Notes under the pieces: generated by a model
Databases searched by the model: none
What the model was told of the DNA's origin: nothing
What the model saw: the letters and a program-made list of their open reading frames with translations, nothing else
Origin: Amycolatopsis sp. A133
GTDB taxonomy: Bacteria; Actinomycetota; Actinomycetes; Mycobacteriales; Pseudonocardiaceae
Assembly (NCBI RefSeq): GCF_031082405.1
Contig: NZ_JAVHJU010000009.1
Coordinates: forward strand, 186,001-250,000
Direction: 5' to 3'
DNA: 64,000 nucleotides
Part shown: piece by piece, positions 1-8,416 of the stretch
Position numbering within the stretch: the stretch's first letter is position 1
Layout of the letters: the number at the start of each line of letters is the position of its first letter
Position numbers and translations under genes: made by a program

Positions 1-68
1 GCTCGGTGACGCACGGCAACCTGTGCATCAAGGGCCGCTTCGGCTGGCAGCACGTCGAGAACAAGTGA
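1..68 (+). CDS. 3' end of an iron-sulfur oxidoreductase subunit (partial)
   Basis: Only the last 21 codons are present, reading to a TGA at 66-68. The tail contains GNLCIKGRFGW. This resembles the Cys-x-Lys-Gly-Arg-Phe-Gly segment that closes the N-terminal Fe-S region of formate dehydrogenase alpha chains and NuoG-like proteins. The protein stops directly after this motif, so it may be a split Fe-S subunit whose catalytic part is a separate gene. That is inference from a short fragment. A perfect hairpin follows 23 bases downstream and ends the transcription unit. Confidence 0.45.
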   Translation, partial: SVTHGNLCIKGRFGWQHVENK

Positions 69-91
69 CCGGCCCCGGGTACCCCTGACCC

Positions 92-128
92 CCAAGGAGG
101 TCCGGACGGTCTGTCCGGACCTCCTTGG
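92..128 (+). terminator. Rho-independent-type terminator
   Basis: A perfect 16-bp inverted repeat (arms 92-107 and 113-128) has a 5-base loop. It sits 23 bases after the stop of the Fe-S fragment. There is no long T-tract, as is usual for actinomycete hairpin terminators. Confidence 0.85.
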
Positions 129-149
129 CGTTGGATCTGGTGCCGGCCG

Positions 150-503
150 TCGACGCGGTGGGGGAGCCGCGGTAGCCGGTCACTCCTTTGAGGTAGCCGC
201 CGGCTTCGTCCGTCAGGGAAATCCAGGCTTTGTCGGGCCCGCCGGCGGCGTTCGCGTCGAGGGTGAAGGACGTCTGCCCGGTTCGGCTGCTCCAGAGGCT
301 CGTGCGCCCGGAGCCCAGTGGAGTGCTACCGGCGAACGCCTGCGCGGCGATCCACGGCAGTCACTGGCTTTGAACGTTCCAGCGATGCCGATCGATCGGT
401 TGAAGGAGGTCGCCGTGCGGGTGTGGCCGCGAAGACCATCCCGGCGACCGACGCCGCCGCGGCCCGCGACCGCGCCGATCTTGCTCGTGCGGCTCTTCGC
501 CAT
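150..503 (-). pseudogene. Possible frameshifted small secreted protein
   Basis: The 129-680 interval has no convincing intact gene. On the minus strand an ATG at 503, preceded by an AGG-rich stretch, opens MAKSRTSKIGAVAG. A shift of frame gives a hydrophobic run ending FAATPA, like a signal peptide. Further frames give TSFNRSIGIAGTF and then a plausible beta-rich stretch around LWSSRTGQTSFTLDAN. Reading these as one degraded exported protein needs two or three frame changes, and no family was recognised. It may equally be non-coding. Confidence 0.25.
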
Positions 504-631
504 TGTCCTGACCCTTCGGCATGGCGCTTCCCCCTGCGATCGTCGCGGCCCGAAGCGGAGCCGCGACAGGACACGCGCGATGGCCGGCAGGTTCGGCGGC
601 GGCCGTTGACCTCGCGACGAACGGCCAGCTA

Positions 632-668
632 TTCTCGATATGCGAAAGAAAGATTCCGGATAGCGAAA
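632..668 (+). promoter_or_regulatory. Candidate paired operator upstream of hyi
   Basis: Two related 16-mers (632-647 and 653-668) share the pattern TTYNCG-N4-GCGAAA and lie 21 bp apart. That spacing puts them on the same DNA face. Each is partly palindromic (TTCCG...CGAAA), a shape used by IclR-family regulators such as those of allantoin/glyoxylate genes. The regulator is not identified in the window. Confidence 0.35.
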
Positions 669-680
669 TTCGAGGTCGCG

Positions 681-1493
681 ATGCCTGAAGAGGGCCACTC
701 CCTGCCGTACGTCGCCAACCTGTCGATCCTGTTCCAGGAGGTACCGCTCCTCGAGCGCGCCGCCGCCGCGCGGGAAGCCGGGTTCACCGACGTCGAGTAC
801 TGGTGGCCGTTCGGGTCCGCCGATCCCGCGCGCGAGGACGTCGATGCCTTTGTGAAGAGCCTCGACGGGGTCCGGCTGTGGGGGCTGAACTTCTACGCCG
901 GCGACATGGCGGCGGGGGAGCGGGGCCTCGTCTCCTGGATCGGCCGGGAGACCGAGTTCGCCGACAGCCTCGCCGTCGCGCTCGGGATCGCCGAACGCAC
1001 CGGGTGCCGCAGCTTCAACGCGCTCTACGGCAACCGGCTCGACGGCGAGGACCCGGCCGCGCAGGACGACCTGGCCCGGGTGCACCTGGACAAGGCCGCC
1101 GATGCCGTCGCCGGGATCGGGGCGCAGCTGGTCCTCGAGCCGCTCTCCGGTGCGGACCGCTATCCGCTCAAGACCGCCGCGGACGCCGTGGCCGTGCTCG
1201 ACGACCTCGGGCGCGGCAACGTGCGGCTGCTGGCCGACCTCTACCACCTGGCAGTCAACGGCGACGACCTGGACGCATTGGCGAAGCGGCACCTCGCCCG
1301 GATCGGGCACGTGCAGATCGCCGACGCGCCCGGACGGCACCAGCCCGGCACCGGCGCCCTCGACCTCGGCGGGCACCTCGCGGACCTGGAGCGGGCCGGT
1401 TATTCCGGCTTCGTCGGGATCGAGTACGTCCCGGTGCCCGACACCGTCACGTCGCTGGACTGGCTGCCGATCACCCGAAGGGGACGAGCATGA
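681..1493 (+). CDS. hyi: Hydroxypyruvate isomerase
   Basis: This 270-residue TIM-barrel protein of the xylose-isomerase-like/Hyi family interconverts hydroxypyruvate and tartronate semialdehyde in the cytoplasm. It has the family opening (NLSILFQEVPLLERAAAAREAGF). The metal-binding glutamates fall where the family has them: Glu153 in LVLEPLSG and Glu248 in GIEYVP. Length matches the family (about 260). The ATG at 681 is chosen because family similarity starts right after it; a modest GAGG lies at 672-675. Its stop overlaps the next start (ATGA at 1490-1493), so it is translationally coupled to glxR. Together with glxR, gcl and glxK it feeds glyoxylate carbon to glycerate. Confidence 0.9.
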   Translation: MPEEGHSLPYVANLSILFQEVPLLERAAAAREAGFTDVEYWWPFGSADPAREDVDAFVKSLDGVRLWGLNFYAGDMAAGERGLVSWIGRETEFADSLAVALGIAERTGCRSFNALYGNRLDGEDPAAQDDLARVHLDKAADAVAGIGAQLVLEPLSGADRYPLKTAADAVAVLDDLGRGNVRLLADLYHLAVNGDDLDALAKRHLARIGHVQIADAPGRHQPGTGALDLGGHLADLERAGYSGFVGIEYVPVPDTVTSLDWLPITRRGRA

Positions 1494-2377
1494 AACTGGG
1501 ATTCATCGGGCTGGGCGTGATGGGCGCCCCGATGGCCGCGCACCTGGTCGCGGCGGGGCACGACGTGCGCGGCTACGACGTCAGCAGCGCGGCGGGCGAG
1601 AAGCTCGAAGCCGCCGGCGGACGGGCCGCCGGGAGCGTCGCCGACGCGGTGGCCGGGGCGGCCGTCGTGATCACGATGCTGCCGAACCACCCGCAGGTCG
1701 AGGAGGTCGTGCTGGCCGCGGGCGGGGTCCTCGACGCCGCCGGGCCGGGCACGCTGCTGATCGACATGAGCACCATCCGGCCGGAGACGTCGATCGCGAT
1801 CGCGGAGGCCGCCCGGGGCAAGGGGATCCGGGTGCTGGACGCGCCGGTTTCGGGTGGGCAGGCCGGCTCCGAACAGGCGTCGCTGTCCATCATGGCCGGC
1901 GGCACCGCCGAAGACTTCGAGACCGCGAAACCGGTGCTCGAGGCCGTCGGCAAGACGATCGTGCACGTCGGCCCGCACGGTGCCGGCCAGGTCGTGAAGG
2001 CCGCCAACCAGCTCGTCGTGGGCGGGATCTACGGCCTGGTCGCCGAGGCGATCGTGCTGCTGGAAGCGTCCGGAGTGGACGCCGCCACGGGGCTGGACGT
2101 GCTCGCCGGCGGGCTCGCGGGGAGCCGCATCCTCGAGCTCAAGCGCCAGTCCATGGTGGAGCGCCGGTTCGCGCCCGGCTTCCGGATCGACCTGCACCAC
2201 AAGGACATGGGGATCGCGCTGGCCGCCGCCCGGCAGGCCGGGGTCGCGCTCCCGCTCACCGGGCTGGTCGCCCAGCTCGTCGCCGCCGGCCGCGCCATGG
2301 GCCACGGCTCCCTGGACCACTCGGCCTTGCTCAAGGTCGTCGAACAGTTGTCGGGCCGCGTCCCGGCGGAGGTGTGA
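1490..2377 (+). CDS. glxR: Tartronate semialdehyde reductase (2-hydroxy-3-oxopropionate reductase)
   Basis: This 295-residue member of the beta-hydroxyacid dehydrogenase family reduces tartronate semialdehyde to D-glycerate with NAD(P)H. The N-terminal Rossmann motif is GLGVMG (residues 7-12). The family signature DAPVSGGQAGSEQ lies near residue 117, and the catalytic lysine is Lys170 in GAGQVVKAANQ. The length is normal for the family. It overlaps hyi by 4 bases and is followed by gcl after one base, so the three form a tight operon. GarR-type reductases are close relatives; the gene neighbours favour the glyoxylate route. Confidence 0.9.
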   Translation: MKLGFIGLGVMGAPMAAHLVAAGHDVRGYDVSSAAGEKLEAAGGRAAGSVADAVAGAAVVITMLPNHPQVEEVVLAAGGVLDAAGPGTLLIDMSTIRPETSIAIAEAARGKGIRVLDAPVSGGQAGSEQASLSIMAGGTAEDFETAKPVLEAVGKTIVHVGPHGAGQVVKAANQLVVGGIYGLVAEAIVLLEASGVDAATGLDVLAGGLAGSRILELKRQSMVERRFAPGFRIDLHHKDMGIALAAARQAGVALPLTGLVAQLVAAGRAMGHGSLDHSALLKVVEQLSGRVPAEV

Positions 2378-2378
2378 C

Positions 2379-4067
2379 ATGCCCAGAATCCCCGCGATGC
2401 AGGCGGTCGTCGACGTCCTGGAGAGCGAAGGCGTCGACACCGTCTTCGGCTGCCCCGGTGCCGCGATCCTCCCGCTGTATAACGCCCTACAAGGCCGCGT
2501 GATCGAGCACCTGATCGTCCGCCACGAAGAAGGCGCGACGCACATGGCCGACGGCTGGGCGAGGACGAACGGCAACGTCGGCGTGGCCATCGGCACGTCC
2601 GGCCCGGCCGGGACGAACATGATCACCGGGCTCTACACCGCGCACGCGGACTCGATCCCGATGATCTGCATCACCGGCCAGGCCGCGACGACGAAGCTGC
2701 ACCAAGAGGCCTTCCAGGCCGTCGACATCGTCGAGATCGCCAAGCCGGTGACGAAGTGGGCGGTGCAGGTCAAGGAGGCCGCGCAGCTGCCGTGGATCTT
2801 CCGCGAGGCCTTCCGGATCGCGCGCTCCGGCCGGCCCGGCCCGGTGCTCATCGACCTGCCGATCGACGTCCAGAAGCAGGACATCGAGTGGGACTCCTCG
2901 ATCGACTCACCCCTGCCGGTCACGGCCGTCAAGCCCGCGCCCGCACGGGTCGAGCGCGCGCTGGACCTGCTGCTGGCCGCCGAGCGCCCGCTGATCCTGT
3001 CGGGTGGCGGGGTCGTCCTCGGCGAGGCGAGCGAGCAGCTGCGGGCCGCGGCCGAGCGCCTCGGGGTGCCGGTGCAGGTGACGCTGATGGGCAAGGGCAG
3101 CTTCCCCGAGGACCACGAGCTGTTCGCCGGGATGGCCGGCATCCAGACGTCGCAGCGCTGGGCCAACGCGGCCTTCCTGGAAGCCGACCTCGTGCTGGCG
3201 CTGGGCGCCCGGTTCGGCGACCGGCACACCGGTGAGCTGTCGGTCTACCGCGGCAACCGCAAGTTCATCCACGTCGACATCGAGCCGACCCAGCTGGGCA
3301 AGGTGTTCGGCCCGGACCTCGGGATCGTCTCGGACACGCGGGAGTTCCTCGACGCGCTGCTGGTGGCGCTGGACCGCCGCTCGACGACACCGCGGCCGGG
3401 CTGGGTCGCCCGGATCGGCGAGCTGAAGGAGGCGCTGCCCCGGCGGGACGACTTCGACAGCCTGCCGATCAAGGCACCGCGGGTGTTCAAGGAGATCAAC
3501 GAGACCTTCGGCGAAGACACCTACTTCGTCACCGCGATCGGGCTCTACCAGATCTGGTCGGGCCAGTTCCAGAAGGCGCACAAGCCACGTCACTACCAGG
3601 TGTGCGGCCAGGCGGGCCCGCTCGGCTGGGAGATCCCCGCCGCCATCGGTGTCAAGAAGGCCAGGCCGGACGCCGAGGTCGTCGGCGTGGTCGGCGACTA
3701 CTCGTTCCAGTTCCTGGTCGAGGAGCTGGCCGTCGCCGCCCAGTACGACGTCGGGTTCGTGCTGATCATGCTCAACAACGAGTACCTCGGGCTCATCCGG
3801 CAGGCCGAGACCGGCTACGACATGAACTTCGAGGTCGACATCCACTACGACTCGATCGGCACGGACAACGTGAAGATCATGGAGGCCTACGGCTGTTCCG
3901 GCACCCGCGTGCACGAGCCGGGGGAGATCCGGACGTCTCTGGAATGGGCGCGCAAGGAAGCCGAGCGCACCAGCCGCCCGGTCCTGGTCGAGATCATGAT
4001 CGAACGCGAGGGCAACGCCGCCATGGGTGCCGCCCTCGACGCCGTCAAGGAGTTCGAGCCCGCGTAA
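2379..4067 (+). CDS. gcl: Glyoxylate carboligase-like ThDP enzyme
   Basis: This 562-residue thiamine-diphosphate enzyme condenses two glyoxylates to tartronate semialdehyde and CO2 if it is a true Gcl. The N-terminal pyrimidine-binding domain opens FGCPGAAILPLYNAL. The C-terminal domain has VVGDYSFQFLVEELA (Gly439-Asp440) with the NNEYLGLIRQ segment typical of Gcl. The substrate-face sequences TSGPAGTNMITGLYTAHADSIP and FQAVDI also match Gcl. It is somewhat shorter than the E. coli enzyme (593). Residue 50, in RHEEGATH, is Glu; E. coli Gcl has the unusual Val51 there. The position between glxR and the xanthine dehydrogenase genes supports Gcl. Another ThDP carboligase specificity remains possible. 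Confidence 0.8.
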   Translation: MPRIPAMQAVVDVLESEGVDTVFGCPGAAILPLYNALQGRVIEHLIVRHEEGATHMADGWARTNGNVGVAIGTSGPAGTNMITGLYTAHADSIPMICITGQAATTKLHQEAFQAVDIVEIAKPVTKWAVQVKEAAQLPWIFREAFRIARSGRPGPVLIDLPIDVQKQDIEWDSSIDSPLPVTAVKPAPARVERALDLLLAAERPLILSGGGVVLGEASEQLRAAAERLGVPVQVTLMGKGSFPEDHELFAGMAGIQTSQRWANAAFLEADLVLALGARFGDRHTGELSVYRGNRKFIHVDIEPTQLGKVFGPDLGIVSDTREFLDALLVALDRRSTTPRPGWVARIGELKEALPRRDDFDSLPIKAPRVFKEINETFGEDTYFVTAIGLYQIWSGQFQKAHKPRHYQVCGQAGPLGWEIPAAIGVKKARPDAEVVGVVGDYSFQFLVEELAVAAQYDVGFVLIMLNNEYLGLIRQAETGYDMNFEVDIHYDSIGTDNVKIMEAYGCSGTRVHEPGEIRTSLEWARKEAERTSRPVLVEIMIEREGNAAMGAALDAVKEFEPA

Positions 4068-4083
4068 CCCCCTGCGTGACCAC

Positions 4084-4120
4084 GGCCGCCGTGCGAGATC
4101 CGACCTCGTACGGCGGCCTT
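4084..4120 (+). terminator. Terminator after gcl
   Basis: A 14-bp stem (arms 4084-4097 and 4105-4118, one G-U pair) has a 7-base loop and is followed by CTTTCC. It lies 17 bases after the gcl stop and separates the glyoxylate genes from the xanthine dehydrogenase operon. Confidence 0.8.
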
Positions 4121-4261
4121 TCCGTGCGCTGGGGCGAGCGGTTGTCGGAAAGTACAAACGCGAGCCCGAAATTCACCCTTCTTTCAGGGGTTCAGCCGTG
4201 GTCGGCGCCACACCCGAGCGTGTGTACTTCTTGCCGAAGCAGCCCCGAAAGGACGTCCACA

Positions 4262-5131
4262 GTGGAATTCCTCCGACCCGCCTCGCTGGCCGACGCGCTC
4301 GCCGCGAAGGCCGCCAGCCCCGGTGCGGTCCCGATCGCCGGTGGCACGGACGTGATGGTCGAGCTCAATTTCGACCACCGCCGTCCGGAGTCGCTCCTCG
4401 ACCTCGGCCGCGTGCCCGAGCTGCACGAGCACGGCACCGACGGCGGCCGGATCCGGATCGGCGCGGCCGTGCCCTACGCCCGGATCATCGCCGAACTGGG
4501 CACCCAGCTGCCCGGCCTGGCGATGGCCGCGCGGACCGTCGGGTCGCCGCAGATCCGCAACCGCGGTTCCGTGGGCGGCAACCTGGGGGCGGCTTCCCCG
4601 GCCGGCGACTCCCACCCGGCGCTGCTCGCCGTGGACGCCGAGGTCGAGATCGCCTCGGTCCGCGGTACCCGGATCGTGGCGGCGAAGGACTTCTACGTCG
4701 GGGTGAAGAAGAACGTGCTGGAGCCGGACGAGCTGATCACGGCCGTGCTGCTGGCCCCGGCCTCCGGTCCGCAGCAGTTCAGCAAGATCGGCACCCGCAA
4801 CGCGATGGTCATCGCCGTCGCCGCCTTCGGACTCGCCCTGCACCCCGCCGAAAAGCGGGTCGGCACCGGCATCGGCTCGGCCGCCCCGACCCCGCGGCGG
4901 GCGTTCGACGCCGAGGAGTTCCTGGCCGGCGAGCTGGACTGGGACGCGCCGAAGGCCCTCGCCGACTCGGTGAAGCGCCGCTTCGGGGACCTGGTCGCGG
5001 CGGCGGCCGCGCCGATCGACGACGTGCGGGGGAGCGCGGCCTACCGGCGCCATGCTCTGGGGGTAATGGCACGACGGACGCTGACCTGGGCCTGGACCGA
5101 ATATTGCGGAGGGAGCGCGAAGTGCGCGTGA
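4262..5131 (+). CDS. xdhB: Xanthine dehydrogenase, FAD-binding subunit
   Basis: This 289-residue FAD_binding_5/CO-dehydrogenase-flavoprotein-type subunit passes electrons from the Fe-S subunit to NAD through FAD. The FAD motifs are PIAGGTDVMVE near residue 26 and RNRGSVGGNLGAASPAGD near residue 99. It starts at GTG 4262, 8 bases after AAAGGA (4248-4253). The start codon sits inside a TCCACAGTGGA motif. Upstream 4121-4261 is non-coding and should hold the promoter. The 3' end overlaps the 2Fe-2S subunit by 10 bases. Members of this family also serve CO or nicotine dehydrogenases; the purine genes next door favour xanthine. Confidence 0.85.
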   Translation: MEFLRPASLADALAAKAASPGAVPIAGGTDVMVELNFDHRRPESLLDLGRVPELHEHGTDGGRIRIGAAVPYARIIAELGTQLPGLAMAARTVGSPQIRNRGSVGGNLGAASPAGDSHPALLAVDAEVEIASVRGTRIVAAKDFYVGVKKNVLEPDELITAVLLAPASGPQQFSKIGTRNAMVIAVAAFGLALHPAEKRVGTGIGSAAPTPRRAFDAEEFLAGELDWDAPKALADSVKRRFGDLVAAAAAPIDDVRGSAAYRRHALGVMARRTLTWAWTEYCGGSAKCA

Positions 5132-5592
5132 ACGTCACCGTCAACGGCGAACCCCGCCGGGCGGACAACGTCTGGGAGGGTGAGAGCCTCCTCTACGTCC
5201 TGCGCGAGCGGCTCGGCCTCCCTGGTTCGAAGAACGCCTGCGAACAGGGCGAGTGCGGCTCGTGCACGGTCTACCTCGACGGCGTCCCGGTGTGTGCGTG
5301 CCTGGTCGCGGCCGGTCAGGCCGAGGGCCGCGAGGTCGTCACCGTCGAAGGGCTCGCGGAGGGCGACGCCCTGGACCCGGTGCAGGAGGCGTTCGTCGAG
5401 CGCGGTGCCGTCCAGTGCGGCTTCTGCACGCCGGGTCTGCTCGTCGCGGCGCACGACCTGATCGAGCGGAACCCCGGGCCGTCCGACGTCGAGATCCGCG
5501 AGGCCCTCGCCGGGAACCTCTGCCGCTGCACCGGCTACGAAAAGATCCTCGACGCCGTGCGCGACGCCGCCGCGAAGAAGGCCGTCCGATGA
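5122..5592 (+). CDS. xdhC: Xanthine dehydrogenase, 2Fe-2S subunit
   Basis: This 156-residue protein carries two [2Fe-2S] clusters relaying electrons from molybdenum to FAD. The plant-type cluster ligands are Cys40, Cys45, Cys48 and Cys60. The second cluster uses Cys99, Cys102, Cys134 and Cys136 (CGFC and CRC). GTG 5122 is preferred because GGAGGG (5108-5113) lies 8 bases upstream; GTG 5128 is the alternative. It overlaps the FAD subunit gene, and its stop overlaps the next ATG (ATGA). The name follows the E. coli scheme and should not be confused with the XdhC maturation chaperone. Confidence 0.88.
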   Translation: MRVNVTVNGEPRRADNVWEGESLLYVLRERLGLPGSKNACEQGECGSCTVYLDGVPVCACLVAAGQAEGREVVTVEGLAEGDALDPVQEAFVERGAVQCGFCTPGLLVAAHDLIERNPGPSDVEIREALAGNLCRCTGYEKILDAVRDAAAKKAVR

Positions 5593-7880
5593 GCGCCCCG
5601 GCCCGCTCCCCGCAGGAGCTGCACGACACGATCGCCGGGGGCATCGGCGAGAGCCCGCTGCGCCCGGACGGCACGCTCAAGGTGCGTGGCGAGTTCGCCT
5701 ACTCTTCGGACCTCTGGCACGAGGACATGTTGTGGGGCGCGACCCTGCGCAGCCCGCACCCGCACGCCCGGATCGTCCGCCTCGACGTCTCCCGCGCGCT
5801 GGGCCTGCCGGGCGTGCACGCGGTGCTCACCCACGAAGACGTCCCCGGCGAGAACGTCTACGGCCTCAAGTTCCAGGACACGCCGGCGCTGGCCGAAGGG
5901 GTCGTGCGCTACCAGGGCGAACCGGTGGCCATCCTCGCCGCCGACCACCCGGAGATCGCGCGGCAGGCGCTCAAGGAGATCGTCGTCGAGTACGACGTGC
6001 TCGAGCCGGTCACCGACCCCGAGCGGGCGGCGCACGACGACACCCTGCCGAAGCTGCACCCGGGCGGGAACCTGGTGCGCCACCAGCGGATCGTCAAGGG
6101 TGATCCGGACGCCACCGCGGACGTCGTCGTGTCCGGGGTGTACGAGGTCGGGATGCAGGACCAGGCGTTCCTCGGCCCGGAGTCCGGGCTCGCGGTGCCG
6201 GCCGAGGACGGCGGCGTCGACCTCTACCTGGCGACCCAGTGGCTGCACGTCGACCAGCGCCAGACGGCGAAGGCCCTCGGCCTGCCCCTGGAGAAGGTGC
6301 GGCTGACGCTGTCCGGGGTCGGCGGGGCGTTCGGCGGCCGCGAGGACCTGTCGATGCAGATCCACTCCTGCATGCTGGCGCTGCGCACCGGCCGTCCGGT
6401 GAAGATGAGCTACAACCGCCTGGAATCGTTCTTCGGGCACGTCCACCGGCACCCGGCGAAGATGTACTACGAGCACGGTGCCACGAAGGACGGCAAGCTC
6501 GTCTACGTCCGCGCGAAGCTGTACTTCGACGGCGGAGCGTACGCGTCGAAGACCCCGGTCGTGGTCGGCAACGGCACTACGCTGAGCGTCGGCCCGTACG
6601 ACGTCCCGAACGCGCACATCGAGGGCTGGGGCGTCTACACCAACAACCCGACGTGCGGCGCGATGCGCGGGCTCGGCGCGGTCCAGCCGACGTACGCCTA
6701 CGAGTCCCAGATGGACAAGCTCGCCGCCGCGCTGGACCTCGACCCCGCGGAACTGCGGATCCGCAACGCGCTGAGCGAAGGGTCCACTGTGGTCACCGGC
6801 CAGGTGGTCGACTTCCCCGCGCCGGTGGCCGAGCTGGTCCAGCGGGTCCGCGACCTGCCGCTGCCGCCCGCGCGCAGCGGTGCCGCCGACATCCGCGAAC
6901 TGCCCGGCGGCGCGTCCAACACCACCCACGGCGAGGGGGTCGTCCGCGGCATCGGCTACGGCGTGACGATCAAGAACATCTCCTACGCCGAAGGGCTCGA
7001 CGACTACTCGACCGCCCGGGTCCGCCTCGAGGTGCTCGGCGGCGAGCCGGTGGCGCTGGTCCACACCGCCGCCGCGGAGGTCGGGCAGGGCCTGGTGACG
7101 CTGCAGCAGCAGATCGCCCGCACCGAGCTGGGCGTGCCGCGGGTGAGCGTGCACCCGGCCGACACGAGCGTCGGCGACGCGGGCTCCAGTTCGGCGTCGC
7201 GCCAGACCTACGTCACCGGTGGCGCGGTCCGCAACGCCTGCCGCGCGGTCGCCGAGGCGGTGTACGCCCGGCTGGGGGTCTCCGCGGAAGGCATGACCCT
7301 CGCCGGCGGCAAGGTCGTCGCGGCCGGCGGCGAAGTCGTCGCGGACCTGGCCGAGCTGCTGGGCGAGACCGCGATCGAGGAGACCCGCGAGTTCCACCAC
7401 CGCCCGACGTACCCGCTCGACCCGGAGACCGGGCAGGGCGACGCCCACGTCCAGTACGGCTTTTCGGCCCACCGCGCGGTGGTCGACGTCGACCTGGACC
7501 TCGGCCTGGTCAAGGTGGTGCAGCTCGACTGCGCCCAGGACGTCGGCAAGGCGATGAACCCCGACGCCGTCGTCGCCCAGATCCAGGGCGGCTCGGCGCA
7601 GGGCCTGGGGCTGGCCGTGATGGAAGAGATCCTGGTCGAGGGCGGCAAGGTGCGGAACCCGTCGTTCACCGACTACCTGATCCCGACGATCCTCGACACG
7701 CCGCCGATGCGCGTCGAGATCCTCGAACGGCCCGATCCGCACGCGCCCTACGGGGTCCGCGGGGTCGGCGAACCACCCACGATCTCGGCCACGCCGGCGA
7801 TCGCCAACGCCATCCGCGCGGCCACCGGCCTCGAGTTGCCGCGCGTCCCGATCCGCCCCGAGCACATCACCGGAGTCTGA
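5589..7880 (+). CDS. xdhA: Xanthine dehydrogenase, molybdopterin-binding subunit
   Basis: This 763-residue molybdenum hydroxylase large subunit oxidises hypoxanthine/xanthine at the molybdopterin centre. The small N-terminal a/b hammerhead domain begins near KVRGEFAYSSDL. The cofactor loop GVGGAFGGRED lies near residue 240. AMRGLGAVQP carries the substrate-pocket arginine, and the C-terminal GVGEPP contains the catalytic base Glu728. Residues matching the purine-contacting Glu of XDH were not resolved by eye, so specificity rests partly on context. It overlaps the Fe-S subunit by 4 bases. No XdhC-type maturation factor is visible in the window. Confidence 0.87.
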   Translation: MSAPARSPQELHDTIAGGIGESPLRPDGTLKVRGEFAYSSDLWHEDMLWGATLRSPHPHARIVRLDVSRALGLPGVHAVLTHEDVPGENVYGLKFQDTPALAEGVVRYQGEPVAILAADHPEIARQALKEIVVEYDVLEPVTDPERAAHDDTLPKLHPGGNLVRHQRIVKGDPDATADVVVSGVYEVGMQDQAFLGPESGLAVPAEDGGVDLYLATQWLHVDQRQTAKALGLPLEKVRLTLSGVGGAFGGREDLSMQIHSCMLALRTGRPVKMSYNRLESFFGHVHRHPAKMYYEHGATKDGKLVYVRAKLYFDGGAYASKTPVVVGNGTTLSVGPYDVPNAHIEGWGVYTNNPTCGAMRGLGAVQPTYAYESQMDKLAAALDLDPAELRIRNALSEGSTVVTGQVVDFPAPVAELVQRVRDLPLPPARSGAADIRELPGGASNTTHGEGVVRGIGYGVTIKNISYAEGLDDYSTARVRLEVLGGEPVALVHTAAAEVGQGLVTLQQQIARTELGVPRVSVHPADTSVGDAGSSSASRQTYVTGGAVRNACRAVAEAVYARLGVSAEGMTLAGGKVVAAGGEVVADLAELLGETAIEETREFHHRPTYPLDPETGQGDAHVQYGFSAHRAVVDVDLDLGLVKVVQLDCAQDVGKAMNPDAVVAQIQGGSAQGLGLAVMEEILVEGGKVRNPSFTDYLIPTILDTPPMRVEILERPDPHAPYGVRGVGEPPTISATPAIANAIRAATGLELPRVPIRPEHITGV

Positions 7881-7883
7881 GAA

Positions 7884-8366
7884 ATGACCACCTCGATTTC
7901 CGCCGAGCAGGAATGGCTCGGCGAAGCCGTCCGGATCGCCACGCGGAACGTCGAAAACGGCGGCGGCCCGTTCGGCGCCCTGATCGTCAAGGACGGCGAG
8001 ATCGTCTCGACCGGCGTCAACCGCGTCACGGCGAACCTCGACCCGACCGCACACGCCGAGGTGGTCGCGATCCGCGCGGCCTGCCAGGAACTGGGCACGT
8101 TCAGGCTGGACGGCTGTGTGCTCGTCTCCAGCTGCGAGCCGTGCCCGATGTGCCTGTCGTCGGCGTTGTGGGCGCGCGTGGACAAGGTCGTCTACGCGGC
8201 CGACCGCGACGACGCGGCCAAGGCGGGCTTCGACGACCGCGCCTTCTACGAACTGTTCGACCGTCCGCGTGAGACGTGGACGGTTCCCGTGACGCGGCTG
8301 TCCGCAAAGGACGGATTCGCGCCCTTCGCGGCCTGGCTCGACAAGAGCGACCGCACCGACTACTGA
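7884..8366 (+). CDS. Nucleoside/guanine deaminase (CDA fold)
   Basis: This 160-residue cytidine-deaminase-fold enzyme is probably a guanine deaminase of the short Bacillus GuaD type, converting guanine to xanthine for the adjacent dehydrogenase. The zinc site is visible as His57-Ala-Glu59 and Cys87-Pro-Met-Cys90 (CEPCPMC). Glu59 is the proton shuttle. The opening block GGGPFGALIV is shared with GuaD and TadA. The gene starts 3 bases after xdhA and belongs to its operon. TadA-like tRNA deaminase is less likely because of the location and the C-terminal length. Confidence 0.82.
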   Translation: MTTSISAEQEWLGEAVRIATRNVENGGGPFGALIVKDGEIVSTGVNRVTANLDPTAHAEVVAIRAACQELGTFRLDGCVLVSSCEPCPMCLSSALWARVDKVVYAADRDDAAKAGFDDRAFYELFDRPRETWTVPVTRLSAKDGFAPFAAWLDKSDRTDY

Positions 8367-8416
8367 CCCACGAGGCCAGCTGACCGGAGCATCCCCCACC
8401 GGCAAGGGCAGGACGC

